Below are positions 26,127 to 36,503 of a DNA stretch of 64,000 nt, one piece after another. A program made the translations under genes and the position numbers. The notes under the pieces were generated by a model, which saw only the letters and a program-made list of their open reading frames with translations, made no database searches and was not told the origin of the DNA. The DNA comes from Gyromitra esculenta (lineage: Eukaryota; Ascomycota; Pezizomycetes; Pezizales; Discinaceae), in the NCBI GenBank assembly GCA_038503075.1, contig JBCAML010000021.1, forward strand, positions 558,001 through 622,000. The letters are read 5' to 3'. The first letter of the stretch is position 1. Every line of letters starts with the position of its first letter.

Positions 26127-26265
26127 TTACTCGGGGCAGGCGTGAAGAACCCGAAAATGCAGGCAGAAGTTGGCCAATAAACCCGATGATGTGGCTAGGG
26201 AGAGCAAATCAAAAAATCCTACCAACAAAAGACATTTTCGAGTTCCTCATGCCTGCCCCGAGTAA
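26127..26265. mobile_element. MITE-like element with 22-bp imperfect terminal inverted repeats and TA flanks
   Basis: The left end CTCGGGGCAGGCGTGAAGAA and the right end read on the minus strand (CTCGGGGCAGGCATGAGGAA) differ at two positions. Each is flanked outward by TA, the target duplication typical of Tc1/mariner-type elements. The interior is about 95 bp and has no coding capacity. The end sequence is related to that of the element at 47425-47593, which also has TA flanks. Confidence 0.55.
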
Positions 26266-27055
26266 GTCAATCGTGATGAACTATGTATATATGGATAACT
26301 CGCATGTATTAAAAATTTAACCACAGCCAAGAAGGGATGGACTGATCTGGTAGATGCTTGCAGTTATGACTATAGGTTGGAAGTAATATCGTGCACTCAT
26401 AATCGCGTGTATACATTTAACCTACACTTCTAGTCATAACAGAGTCAGAGATTCGGATATGATATTCGGAATTGTCAACTAGATAAAAATTGCACCGTCG
26501 CATACGATACGTGGGGTGTTCACTCATACTCGACGTTGACGCTGAAATCGATGCTAATACACAAGCCGCTTCAGAAATCAAACTAAACATAGGACAAACT
26601 CTCAGACTGCCGAGGTCGAGAAGCCTTGATGTCGAAATTACTTTCCCAGGACAGTATCAAAGTAAGACTCACGTGTGCATCATGTGATCGGAATTGGAAT
26701 ACCCCAGTGCGGTAATTGGCTGCACCGACATGGATAGAATGGCGTGTGAGTAACGATAGTACGGTTGCAATAGTGTTGGGTCGAATTTTCTTTAAGTACG
26801 AGTCATGGGAGCAGTATAGTTCATTATCAATATCATTCAATATCTCCCTCATATCCACTATCCTGTTTACCCGCTATCCTGTGCCTATATTTTATTAGAC
26901 AGGAGGACCATCAGATGGCGCCTCGAAATCCCTGGGTGAATATTAAATGTCGACTCAGACATGGCCATCGTAGTTTGCCACTATTCGCAACCCATGCTTA
27001 GAGCTATCTTTCATAATTATAAGCTAACTAGGGTTTTCTGGTCAACTTAGAGTCG

Positions 27056-28432
27056 TTGAATATCAGCACAGATGTTCGTTCGAGATTCCTCAATCTCGTA
27101 TACCAAAACACCTACTTGTCGGCCATCCAAAAACAGCCCAACATAGACTGCTACCTTTGGTATTTGCAAACTCAACTCGAGAGTTCCCGGTCCCAATTTG
27201 AACGTATGATCACTTTTCAATCTACTACCATCACAGGAAGTTCAGACCCGTTTTTTTAAGTGTTTATCGTACTCTGGCAGCATGCTCAAGATGTGCAGAA
27301 TTTCAGCCTCGAAACTGCAGCCCAAGCTTTACGGGGAGCAAGGCTGTTATCACGCGCGAGGACAATAGATGGCAGCCCCATATGGATCAGCAACTAGCAT
27401 TTTGGGGGCTTGGCTTTCTTAGTATGCTATACAGATCAAAGGGTGTCCAATGTCTAGAGGGTATTTTCCAAGTTGAGGTTGAACACCCAAGTACTCGATA
27501 TCACTACAGCCCGTTCAAGTCCGGTACAGTAGAAACTGCAACTAAGCAGCGAGACCATAACCCTTTCGGTCGTTTTCTTCGCTGTTTCGGCAACCTTCCC
27601 CTTCACACGTTAGACGGCTCTCCTGAACACGAAACTGTCAACCGCTCCTTGATTTCCGTCAAGCAATTTAATGCTCATGCCCTGCGATTAACCTACGGCA
27701 TAAAATTTGCCTGGGTTGACATATTAGATGCGCACCTCGACTTCGACACAGAAACCGAGACCCTATACATCTTTCGATTTCCAAGCATTTGTATGCTAAA
27801 CATCCCCGCAATTAAGGGAAAGAAGATGAAGAATGTTTTACATAGGTTGATGATCCTTTTAAGCTTTTGTCGTATGTGACTAGTTACTTACCAGGTTAAT
27901 ACGTGTACTATTATAGCTGTGGATCTTCGATTTCTGATCCATCAAATTACTATATCAAAAGTAGCCTCGAAGGATATATGAAGGAGATTATTCTATCGAT
28001 CTATCTCATTTTCGGGCAGACAGAAAAAGCAAGGAGCATCTTTCGTTCCAAAGACGCATTTCCAGACACTCCCAAATCATACCATGCCCTCTTCTCCATA
28101 CACTCTGCAGTCAGGATTGGCAATTTCCCGACCTATTATTTAAATGCAAGTCAACCTACGATGATAAAGATTTTCCTGTACTTTGGGACAAGTTAGACAT
28201 TCTTAGAGGGAAATTGGAGGAGAAACGCCCGAAAGGGCTAAAGGAGCTATGGCGAGATAGCAGAGGTTCAAATCAATGGTTTATTTTCAGAATGGTCCTG
28301 ATATTCGATGACCTAACTTTATTATTCACCATTGTCCAAATTGCACTCTTGGCTGCGCAACTCTACTATTTGAGGATGCAAAATACGGGGGATACAGCAT
28401 GGCACGGGCGAATGGCGAACGCGGTCGAATAA
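27056..28432 (+). pseudogene. Decayed member of a fungal conserved family with a C-terminal membrane helix
   Basis: Protein-like segments follow one another in different frames: an N-terminal piece with IDCYLWYLQTQLESSRSQ (27056-27259); a central piece with PFGRFLRCFGNLPL ... KFAWVDILDAHLDFD ... LYIFRFPSICM (27382-27879); then LIFGQTEKARSIF (to about 28120); then, after a frame change, DDKDFPVLWDKLDILRGKL and KELWRDSRGSNQWF followed by a hydrophobic helix. That order matches a large uncharacterised family common in Pezizomycotina, in which a W-R-D-x-R-x-x-x-Q-W motif precedes one membrane segment. The frame changes near 27870 and 28130 could not be resolved as introns with good splice sites, so I read it as a pseudogene. 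Its last codons and stop come from the MITE at 28395. Confidence 0.55.
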
Positions 28433-28651
28433 CGAACAGGGGTTAGGTCTTGGCAGGACTATTGAGAGGGTACAGGACTATAGAAAGGGTACTGGTTTTT
28501 GTACTGTAAAAAAGATCGAATAATACGGACTATCAAGAGGGTACAGGACTACAACAAGGGTACAAAAAATCAGTACCCTTTCAATAGTCCTTGCCAAGCC
28601 TCGACCCCTGTTCGTCACTCAACCGTGTTCGCCATCCCCCGTGCCATGCTA
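28395..28651. mobile_element. Foldback MITE with arms of roughly 100 bp and TA target duplication
   Basis: The two ends are inverted copies of each other over about 100 bp: AGCATGGCACGGG, then GATGGCGAAC/AATGGCGAAC, GACGAACAGGGGT or AACGAACAGGGGT, then CTTGGCA...GGACTATTGA and GGGTACTG. TA lies directly outside both ends (28393-28394 and 28652-28653). The element has no ORF and would fold into a long hairpin. Internal blocks such as AGGGTACAGGACTA recur twice. The ends and TA duplication fit a non-autonomous pogo/Fot1 or mariner relative. It inserted in the 3' part of the decayed gene before it. Confidence 0.85.
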
Positions 28652-28653
28652 TA

Positions 28654-29645
28654 GTTAAAAATGTGAAGCCTCCTTAGATTTCTATTAATCATTTTTTGTT
28701 GACGTATTAGTTTTTTGAGACACTCGCTTCCGGAAATCTAAGCCATATTTCATTGGATGGTCATGTGGGATCGGGTGGTGGGAAAAGTGGCGAAATTGTA
28801 AACGGTTAAATCATATACTTTCTTTTTTTACATTATGAATAAGTTTCTCGATGGTTTTACAACTTTCTCTTTACAACATCAGTAATAATAAGTTACCTAC
28901 ATGTATACGTGCATCGCCTAAACCCATTACTATCGCAAGAAGATAGATCCCGAACATTTCCCTGGAGTATATGCATGTCACATATAATCACATTATGAGC
29001 AGCCCCTAGCTATTTTCTTCCTGGTCTAGGCCAGCCTACTTAAAAGAAACATCAATCCAGCCCGTATATATCGCAATCTTCATTCCCAAATATATGGTTG
29101 ACGAGGATGCAAGTGTCAGCTAGCAGCGCGGTCTGGCAAAAAGGTAAAAGTGCACCGAGACAAATACCAATGATACATGAGCGTTAAGATATTGTGAGAT
29201 AATTTCTCGAACAAGAAGCAATAATGACGTATGATAAGACATTGCAACCATCTAGCCAACAGTGGGCCACTTCTACTGGTAAAAGGCCTAAGGCGATGAC
29301 CGATTCATTGACTCTAGCATGAGTTACAATTTTCGCCAAGCATCATAGACAATCACTCGATTAAAAGTGGTAGTTGTTTGATGGTGGGACACGAGCGATA
29401 CACCCAACAAATGTAACGCATTGAAAGTCCTAAAAATTCGTCTTGAATTATAATCATAAACAGCCCCCCCCCCAAAAAAAACTCTCATATTCACCATTTC
29501 ATCTCTAACCACTGGTTCATTCCGTATTACCCCCCCAAATCCTACGTCCCCCTTCTAACAATACAATAAATAATACAATTTTTATCACAAATGCTCCCCA
29601 AAACAGCACCAGCAAAAGCCAGCCAGCAAAAGCAAAAGTCACCGT
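28654..29645. other. Intergenic, no gene recognised
   Basis: AT-rich spacer upstream of the CLF1 stop codon. It has a bipartite motif copy at 29344-29359 (minus orientation), a TACATGTA near 28900, and adjoining C and A homopolymer runs near 29465. Confidence 0.4.
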
Positions 29646-31998
29646 CTACGCCTGCCCCCTCATCTGGTTCCACTTGTGCGCCGCCTCCAGCAGCTTGAGC
29701 ATTCCCGCATTCACCTGTTCGTCGGCAGGGAAAATATAGTCCATATACTCCTCGTAGCTGTCATCGTCGAGCTTTCTCCTCTTCTTGACCTTACGGGGCA
29801 TCTGTACCTCAACATTCTTGATATCGGCCGGCGAGCCGTGAGTATTCTCAAACGACTTCCAAGCGTTGAGTAGGACGACTCTCTGTAATCATATTAGCAC
29901 CCATTCCAGTAATGAAAAAAAAAAAAAAAGGGAGAACCGCAACAAGAAAACCATACCTCTTCCTTCAAATCCTTCGCTTTGAGGCTCTTATAAGCTCTCT
30001 CAAACACCCTCCTAGCGCGTTCCTTCGCCTCATTACTAACCGCATCCTCTTCTTCTCCTGCTTCATCTGCATTGATCTCAAAATGCGCATACGAGATCCA
30101 GACCTTGACGTGATCAGTCTTACTCAACAACCTCTCAAACAGTTCTCTCGTCTTGCCAAACTCCCCGCTCTCCTCCTCAAAGTCGATATAACTCTTCCAC
30201 AGCAGCTCCGGCATATCCAGCATCTCCTGCTCAACCGCCAGCTCGAATATCGCGCGCACCCGCTCGTCGTCTTCCAGCGCCATCTCGAGTTCCGCGAACC
30301 GGATCCATGTCTGTGCGTTACTGGGCGAGAATTCAATGTGTTTCTCGTACAGTGTGCGGCAGCGTGCGAATTCGTGGAGACGGGTCTCGAGCTCGATGTA
30401 GCCTTTGAAGAGTTTGTCTTTGGGACACATACCGATTGCCTGGCCGAGGGTTTTGCGCGCGGTCGTGAGGTTGTTGTGGCGGATTTCGAAGTGGGCTTTC
30501 AGCAGCCAAATTTTGGCGAATGTGAATTGTTTGTGCGGGATGAGTTTGAGGCACTCGTTGTAGATTTGACGGGTGCGTTCGATGTCCTGGTTAATTAATG
30601 AGTGTTAGTTTATCTGTAGAGGAGGATTTGGGATGATCTGTTTGGTAGGGGAGAAGGCCCAGGTGCGAGTCTGGAGGTTGGGGGTGGCTTTTTCGTGAGA
30701 GACTGGCTTGAGAAGGGATTTTATAAAAATGGATGTACCTTTCCTTCCATTTCTTCCCATAATGCGTAGAATACCCAGAGGTAGATGTAGCGTCTCCAAT
30801 GTCGCTTCTCTTTCGTAGGTGGGATGTTTGCGATTGCTCGCTCATATACATCTCGGACTCGATCCCGGTCTCCTAATGTTTCTTCAAGGCGAGCATAGTC
30901 AAACCATACGTCGTAGTTTTTTGGGTTCTCTTTGATCTGTTCTTCGTACTGAACTCGCCGTTTAGAGAGGATAACGTCTTCGACACCTTCTCGCTCGCCA
31001 AATTGTTTCTCAAAGGTGGTGTAAGATTTGTGTAATAGCTGTGATTTTGAGCGTGGGAGGCGGTCGAGGGCGTATTTGTAGATTACTCGAGCGCGCTCAA
31101 ATTCTTTTAGTTTTGCTTCATATCTACAAAATGTAAGCTGAGCTGGCTCCTGAGAAGCTTCTGACCCCTAAGAAATGGGGGGACATACCTTGCATACGCG
31201 ATAAACAGCCTTTCATCCATAAACTCCTCCCCTAGTGTGTCCACGGCAATGGTATACACCTCTCTCACATTATCCTCATCCCCAAATTCCTCCTCAAACC
31301 TCGCCCACTTGATCCAATTCCTCGGCTCGGCATGCACCTGTGTAAAGCGCTGAAATATCGCCCGCGCCCTCCCAAACTCGCCGTACCGTTTCTCCAACTT
31401 GATATACGCGCTCCACGCCGCCTCCTCGGGCTCCCACGACATCCAGCGCTCAAACACCTGGCGGGTTCCCGGGATATTCCCCAAGGTCTCCTCCATGTAG
31501 ACGTACTTGTACCACAGCTTATCGACTCTTGGTAGAATTGTGACCGCACGATCAAGCAGATTACGGGCGTGGTTGATATTGCGCGTCTTCATCTCGGCCT
31601 CAATGTACCGCAGCCACAGCACTACGGACCTCGAGTCTACGTCGAGAGCTCTCTCGAAGATGGACCGCGCGCGCGCGTATTCCTTCTGGTCTAGTTCCCA
31701 CTGTGCGTATCGCATCCAGTTGTTCATGTTGATCCTGTTGCGGCGCACATAGTCTTCAAATTCCTTGCGTTTGCGACCCTGGAATTCATGGAGCTCTTCG
31801 AGATCGGCGAAGCGCTGGGTTGGGGCTTGGAGGCCTTGTTCTTGTCGCTCAAAGGCCTCGCGGAGGATCTGCTCGGCGCTGGAAGGAGGGCGATTGTTAG
31901 CTTGGGTACAAGGTGGATTGAGAGCTAGGGAGGTACCTGATCTGCTGGGCCGAGGAGCCCTTGTTTTTGACCCGGGGAGGGCCGCGAGAGGACTCCAT
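29646..31998 (-). CDS. CLF1: Pre-mRNA splicing factor Clf1/Syf3 (HAT-repeat protein)
   Basis: Minus-strand exons are 31937-31998, 31189-31878, 30739-31123, 29957-30586 and 29646-29882, giving 667 residues, the normal size for fungal Clf1. The N-terminus [13 protein letters not shown] and the following [13 protein letters not shown]...[22 protein letters not shown] are family hallmarks. About fourteen half-a-TPR (HAT) repeats follow, with motifs such as [26 protein letters not shown] and [13 protein letters not shown]. Clf1 (crooked neck) is a scaffold of the Prp19/NTC complex needed for spliceosome activation. The C-terminus has a short basic stretch ([10 protein letters not shown]). It is divergently transcribed from uS10m with 245 bp between the start codons. 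The last intron (29883-29956) contains a run of 14 or more T on the coding strand. Confidence 0.96.
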
Positions 31999-32243
31999 GG
32001 TGAATTTAGAGGGTGTCTTGTCGCCGAGGAGAGCGGCAGAGGTGGGTAATGGCAATGGTGGTGATGGTGGTGGCAGTGGTGGGTTGAAGTGGCAGCGAGA
32101 AATGCAGGAGACGCGCTGGACTGGCGTGGGAGTGTGGATAACTGGGCCGGGTAACCAGGCACCGGTTACCCTCTCTCCTGCAGTCCGCCCCACGGCAGTC
32201 AGGAAAAGACCCCTCCGCGAATAGTGCCGGACACGACAAAACA
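31999..32243. promoter_or_regulatory. Divergent promoter CLF1/uS10m with GGGTAACC inverted repeat
   Basis: The 245 bp between the two start codons must hold both core promoters. It contains an inverted repeat GGGTAACC (32149-32156) and GGTTACCC (32164-32171) around seven bases. The left arm includes CGGGTAA, the core recognised by Reb1-type general regulatory factors in yeasts. Such factors commonly sit in divergent housekeeping promoters. The site assignment is by inspection only. Confidence 0.45.
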
Positions 32244-34149
32244 ATGATTGCACGCCGCTCACGGTCAGTGCTGGCCCGAGCCAGGCGCGGTCTGGAGGTA
32301 TGATGCTGGTATCTATTGGATATTTCTCCAGCTCTCAATTGACCTCTGCGCACAGAAACCAGCACTCCCGGTCCTTTACCGTACAAATTTTTCTACAACA
32401 GCTCCCCAGCACCAAGCAGCATCCCATGAAAAGTACGATTACCTCCTCCCCCTCCCCCTCCCCACATACAGTCCACAGTCGCTAACACACTCAGTGCACC
32501 TTCTGACTCCGGCCCTCGTCTCCCTCTCTCCCTCCAGTCAATCTACTACCAACCTCTCCGCCGTACCCCAACTCTCGGCCTCCCCGTGTGCGACCTTCAA
32601 TTGCGTTCCTACTCGGTCCGCAATCTCGAGTTCATGTGCGACTTTGCGCTCCGTGCTGCATACTACTGTAACCTCCCCGCGGGCGGCCCTGTTCCGCTGC
32701 CGAAGAAGACCGAGCGCTGGACAGTGCCAAGAGGTCACTTCGTACACAAGAAGAGCCAGGAGAACTACGAGAGAGTGACGCACAAACGGTTGATCCAGAT
32801 CAAGGACGGGCATCCCGAGACGGTAGAGCTGTGGCTAGCGTTCTTGAGGAAGCATCAGTACTATGGTGTGGGAATGAAGGCAAACATCTGGGGTTTCGAT
32901 GAGCTGGGTACGGCCACCCTCTTGTTTCTAGGGCCGGTGGTGGACGCTAATATCGGTATGGCTAGGTGTGGGCAAACGTATGGGCGTCTCCCTCGAAACC
33001 CTCAAAGACGTCCCACGTCCTAAATGGGCTCACTTCGGCTCCCGCCGTAACTTTGAGACCGCGGAGAAGGTCCGCGAGATTCTCGCCAGTGAGGGGTATC
33101 GGGCACAAGATGGAGAACAGGAACAGCTTGATGCGGCCTTGAAGCAGGTCACTGATAACACAGCTGTCCAGGCCAAAATCAAGGAGATACTGGAGAGCCC
33201 GAAATATAAGGCGCTTGCCGAGGAACCGGAGGAACCGGAGGATGCTGTTCCACTTGAGACGATTGAGGCGACCGTGGAGGAGCCTGCTGGGACGCTGGCT
33301 GAGCCGTCACCTGAGGTACTGGCGACATCCACAGATGTCGTCCCCGGGGTTTCTGAAGTTGCTCCCGAACAGGTCGAAATCGCCCCTGAAGATGAAGTCC
33401 TTGCAAAAACACCGGAACCCACCCCCGGAGCGACTCCCGAAGTTGAGATACTGGCCGATGCCCCCCTGGAATCGGCAGAGCAGCCCACCCCCAAACAGTC
33501 CACCCCCGAACAGCCTACCCCCGAACAACCACCCGTCGAAGCCGCGCCTGAGGACTCAGTCTTGGTACAAGCACCCGTGGAGCCAGTAGAAGACGCTGTC
33601 CCCGAAGTACTATCAGCCACTCCTGCACAGGAACCAACACCGCTCGGAGCCGCCGAACAAACACCACTCGAAACCACCGCCGGGGACACAATCTCAACAC
33701 AGTCAGCGGAGGAGACTATCCTCGAACAAATACCCGTCGAAATCGCCGCCGAGGACACAATCGTAACACAGCCAGCAGAGGAACCTATCCCCAACCAATC
33801 GCCCGTCGAAATCACACCCAAGGACTCAGCTCCAGCAAACGCACCCGTGGAGCCAGTGGAACAGCTCGCTCCCGAACAAACAGTCGTCGAAGCCACGGGC
33901 TCAGTCGTGACACAGCCACCCGAGCAGCCTCTCCCCGAGGAAAATGTGAAAGTAAGTTCTCTCGATGAGGCTGCCGAGGCTGCCGAAACATCCCCTGGAG
34001 CGACTGAAACGGAGGCTGAGCCCGTGGAGGCACTGGAGCCCGAAGTAGAGCCAGCGGAGGTGAAGGACCAGGTTGAGGAAGTACAGAATATGGTAGATGA
34101 TGCCAAGACGGTAGAGGCTACGGAAGAGGATAAAGAGAAGAAGGTGTAG
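32244..34149 (+). CDS. RSM10: Mitochondrial small-subunit ribosomal protein uS10m with a long acidic repeat tail
   Basis: Four exons were assembled: 32244-32297, 32356-32432, 32495-32907 and 32966-34149, giving 575 residues. Residues 1-43 form a typical presequence (MIARRSRSVLARARRGLE ... YRTNFSTTA), arginine-rich and without acidic residues until Glu18. The S10 domain follows (YYQPLRRTPTLGLPVCDLQL, RNLEFMCDFALRAAYYCNLP, TERWTVPR, FVHKKSQENYERVTHKRLIQIKDG, LAFLRKHQYYGVGMKAN). The second intron has a GCTAAC branch site, and only its TCAG acceptor keeps the frame. Residues about 270-575 are a low-complexity Glu/Pro/Ala/Thr/Val tail of degenerate repeats (PVEPVE, PEQPTPEQP, EDTIVTQPAEE). Ordinary fungal uS10m is roughly half this length, so the tail is an addition. 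It would be exposed on the mitoribosome surface if imported. An antisense open frame across the tail is a shadow of its composition. Confidence 0.93.
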
Positions 34150-35181
34150 AGTTATGAAATAGAAGACGTTACTTGTAAATAGTTAAGGGGTGGGGGACTG
34201 TAGATATGCATGCATGTCGCCAAAAACGTCCGAGTGATACTCTATGATTTATTTCATTGGGTTTGAGTCCATAATTTATATCTCGTGAACAAGGCGAACT
34301 ACTGTCCTGCGCTCGGATTTTTGTAATTGATGCTATCGCTTCTATGATCCCAATTCACCGGCGATAAGCTGCGACCTTGAGACCATCAGTGCTATTAAAA
34401 TGGGACCCTGGCCAGACATAAGAGACATGCGTAGAGTGTCACTACGCACTGCCACAGACGGGCTCAAGCCCCTTTGATCACCGGATCATCAGGTTACAGA
34501 TATATATTTCGATCGTGCCCAGCAGCTAGATACACCTCCCAATACTATGTTGATTGGCTGAGTGATCTAAAATACGCCCATCTCGTGCAAAAGTGGTTTA
34601 TCAGTAGGTTTGGGAAATATCTAGTCGAGGCCCAAGTGCACGTGGAGTAGGGATGGCAATACAGATCCAAGGTATTCGGTCAAATGGCCAATCAGTTAAC
34701 TACATCTCCTCTTGTGCAAATTGAATTACACCATCTCGATAGGCTATTCTTCTACGGGAGCTTGAGACTGAAAAAGGTGATTTCCGTCGAGACTCCATAA
34801 AAACAATCCTAAAAAATAAAAAAAAGCCATTAGAACCCGGTCGCAGCTGTAAGAAGGACACAGTTGTGGAGAAACCCAAGCCAGTCCGTTCAGAATAGTG
34901 TTAGTAATGAACCCCACACAACTTACTCCTCCGAGAGCTACGGTGCAATTTCAGCTTATTTCATGTTCTCGTAAGCCCCACCTTCCCTCATTCCCTCTTC
35001 TCCATTGGCCATAAACGTCCGAGTGATCCTGTGTGATTAACTTTGAATTCTCGGTTCTAAGTTTTCTATGTAGAACAATCTCCACTGTCCATAACAATAC
35101 CACCCACTTCTCACAGCAAAAAACCCATTCTCAAGCCCCTCAATTTTAAAGTATCAACAAACCAAGTACCCAACCACCACC
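34150..35181. other. Convergent intergenic region between uS10m and coatomer epsilon
   Basis: No gene is recognised. Two copies of the bipartite motif, at 34231 and 35030, lie in the same orientation 800 bp apart and share the preceding bases (AAACGTC before CGAGTGAT). The rest is the 3' flank of both converging genes. Confidence 0.45.
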
Positions 35182-36227
35182 TTACGCACCAACCCTCGCC
35201 GCATATTTCCCCGCCGCCCTATCAAACAATTCCGACTTCGCATGAACATCCGCCAATAACGGGTGATCCGCATGTTCCCTCTCCAGCATCTCCAAATATG
35301 TGCTCTCTCGTCCCGCAATAGTTTCCAACACAGCCATATTCGCCAGTGCCTCCGAATCACTAGGTGCCTTCTCCAACGCCTGTCCCAGCGCCACCTCAGC
35401 CTCTTCCACTCTACCGAGATGCAGCTCAGCAACAGCCTGTGCAACAAGGGTGCGTGAGGTAGAGGATGACGGCGCCTGCGCGAGCTCCTCGTATACGTAG
35501 TACGCTTGTTGGTATTTCTCGCCGCCGATGCGAAGGCCAACCCAAGACTCGGCGAGATTGACGAGGAGAGAATCTTGAGCCCAGCGCTTGGCGGTTGCAA
35601 CTTCCTTCTGTGCGAGATCGGTGCGGTTCTGTGAGAGGCGGATTTGAACGATGAGGGCGACGCTATTGGACTTGTCAACATCCTCCACTATCTCCTCCTT
35701 TTCAAGCTTATTAAAAGAATAATGAAAGAAAGAAAGAAAGAAAACCTACGCCTCTAAGCTCCCTTGATGTTTCGCGAGCAGTGCCAATGCCTCTTCACTC
35801 CTCCCCTCACTCTGTAACACGGTCGCACCCAGTACCTGCACTGTTGCGTTATCGCTCGCTGATCCCACGAGCGATTCGATGGTTCTGACACTCTCCTCCT
35901 TCTCGCCCTCGCTGTACTCGGCAAACGCCTTCACGGCTGCAAGGTCAGGGATGTCGGCCTCACCCTCGAGCTCAGCGACGACATCCAAGGCTTCGCCGAG
36001 TGCGATACGGGCCCGGAAGACGTAGACGCGGGCTGCGATGGCATTCTCGGGGGAGAGTGTAGATGTGGGAGTGGTTGTGACGGTGGTATAGAGGCCGCTG
36101 TGGAAAGCGTTGTGGATGGTTAGGAGCTCTAGAGGGGAGTTAGTGGGGGCGTTTCAGAAGGGGGCACATGTGGAATTGGGGGGGTAGGAGAGGGGTGAGG
36201 ACCTCCTTCTGATGAAAACGGATCCAT
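35182..36227 (-). CDS. SEC28: Coatomer subunit epsilon (epsilon-COP, Sec28)
   Basis: Minus-strand exons are 36203-36227 (only 25 bp), 35750-36128 and 35182-35662, giving 294 residues, standard for the family. The protein starts MDPFSSEGELLTIHNAFHSG. The second junction reads GSLEA-VALIVQIRL, which matches the conserved sequence and fixes the acceptor at AATAG before CGTCGCC. TPR-like helices follow (TDLAQKEVATAKRWAQDSLLVNLAESWVGLRIGGEKYQQAYYVYEEL). Epsilon-COP stabilises alpha-COP in the B-subcomplex of the COPI coat for Golgi-to-ER retrograde transport. The first donor (GTCCTC) is weak but gives the only correct frame and has a CTAAC branch site downstream. The second intron carries a GAAA/TTTC microsatellite. 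Confidence 0.94.
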
Positions 36228-36487
36228 TGTGGATGTTGTTTAGGGGAAGATTCGTGGAGAGGGCGGAGGATGCTTCGCGGGGTTGATTGTTGGAGTTGGG
36301 ACAGCTTTACTTTGGCCGAAGTCCGTCGTGGTCAATTCGAATGCTTGCTCAGAGCCGCTCATCTTGAGGAATGCGGAAAATACACAATTCGTGCTGGTTC
36401 TTTCCCAAGCCTCATTGAATAAATCGTACCCCGCAAAGAAGCCTCTCTGGAGTAGATTCTTGAGATCTTCGAACAGAGAACCTGCGT

Positions 36488-36503
36488 CACGTGTTGTCAC
36501 GTG
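36488..36503. promoter_or_regulatory. Paired CACGTG boxes upstream of coatomer epsilon
   Basis: Two perfect E-boxes CACGTG lie at 36488-36493 and 36498-36503, ten bases apart (about one helical turn), 260-275 bp upstream of the coatomer epsilon start codon. CACGTG is bound by bHLH factors such as Cbf1, Pho4 or INO2/4-like proteins in fungi; which one is unknown here. Confidence 0.5.

Larger units (their letters stand above)
21686..27050. other. Gene-poor region with decayed fragments
   Basis: About 5.4 kb of mostly AT-rich sequence. TACATGTA occurs near 21775 and 21953, a partial bipartite motif at about 23868-23883, and TA-rich microsatellite DNA at about 25750-25870. The only protein-like signal is the small broken frame at 23131-23500. 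A 139-bp MITE-like element lies at 26129-26263. Nothing else is supported. Confidence 0.4.

Noticed and set aside
33030..34106. A 358-codon antisense open frame over the uS10m tail
   Set aside because: It is Ser/Gly/Thr-rich and arises from the third-position bias of the Glu/Pro/Ala codons on the plus strand; it has no domain or signal and covers the sense gene.
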